From: Actinobacteria bacterium UBA3086 | Lineage (GTDB): Bacteria > Actinomycetota > Coriobacteriia > Anaerosomatales > UBA3086 | Direction: 5' to 3' | Assembly: GCA_002367305.1 (NCBI GenBank) | Contig: DFBG01000172.1 | Location: 9,170-14,552 of the forward strand | DNA length: 5,383 nucleotides | In this document: positions 5,376 to 5,383 of the stretch, one piece after another | Layout: every line of letters starts with the position of its first letter | How positions within the stretch are numbered: position 1 is the first letter of the stretch | The notes under the pieces: model-generated | Database searches by the model: none | What the model was told of the DNA's origin: nothing | What the model saw: the letters and a program-made list of their open reading frames with translations, nothing else | Made by a program: the position numbers and the translations under genes

Positions 5376-5383
5376 CGCCGGGA

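Overview
The window looks chromosomal and GC-rich, with strong G/C preference at third codon positions. Ferrous-iron uptake genes stand beside a large secreted protein with three CWB2 cell-wall-binding repeats. That pairing fits a Gram-positive, probably anaerobic, high-GC lineage such as Coriobacteriia or a related uncultured actinobacterial group. This placement is an inference from gene content, not a measurement.

Left part, minus strand (1-1133): the start of a ferrous iron transport operon, feoA followed by feoB. The two genes overlap by 4 bases (GTGA). feoB runs off the left edge; only its G-protein domain and the first membrane segments are present. FeoA carries unusual histidine-rich extensions at both ends.

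Middle (1134-1993): a divergent intergenic region. On the plus strand it is followed by a short, possibly decayed reading frame of unknown function (1267-1449), a small four-helix membrane protein (1472-1798), and a 195-base leader. The leader holds a candidate extended -10 element and a hairpin that sequesters part of the Shine-Dalgarno sequence of the next gene.

Right part, plus strand (1994-5311): one 1105-residue secreted protein fills most of the window. In order it has a signal peptide, three CWB2 repeats, a small beta-rich module with a GFFRKVTGV signature, a seven-blade RCC1-type beta-propeller with a regular 50-residue period, and a 260-residue aromatic-rich C-terminal region. The CWB2 repeats probably hold it on the wall, leaving the propeller and C-terminal region to act as a surface binding or recognition device. 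A strong Shine-Dalgarno sequence at the right edge suggests another plus-strand gene starts just outside the window.

The most interesting object is the large surface protein. The propeller appears to sit between two pieces that, as I recall, are adjacent in other secreted proteins, and its blades carry a 100-residue super-period that suggests growth by two-blade duplication.
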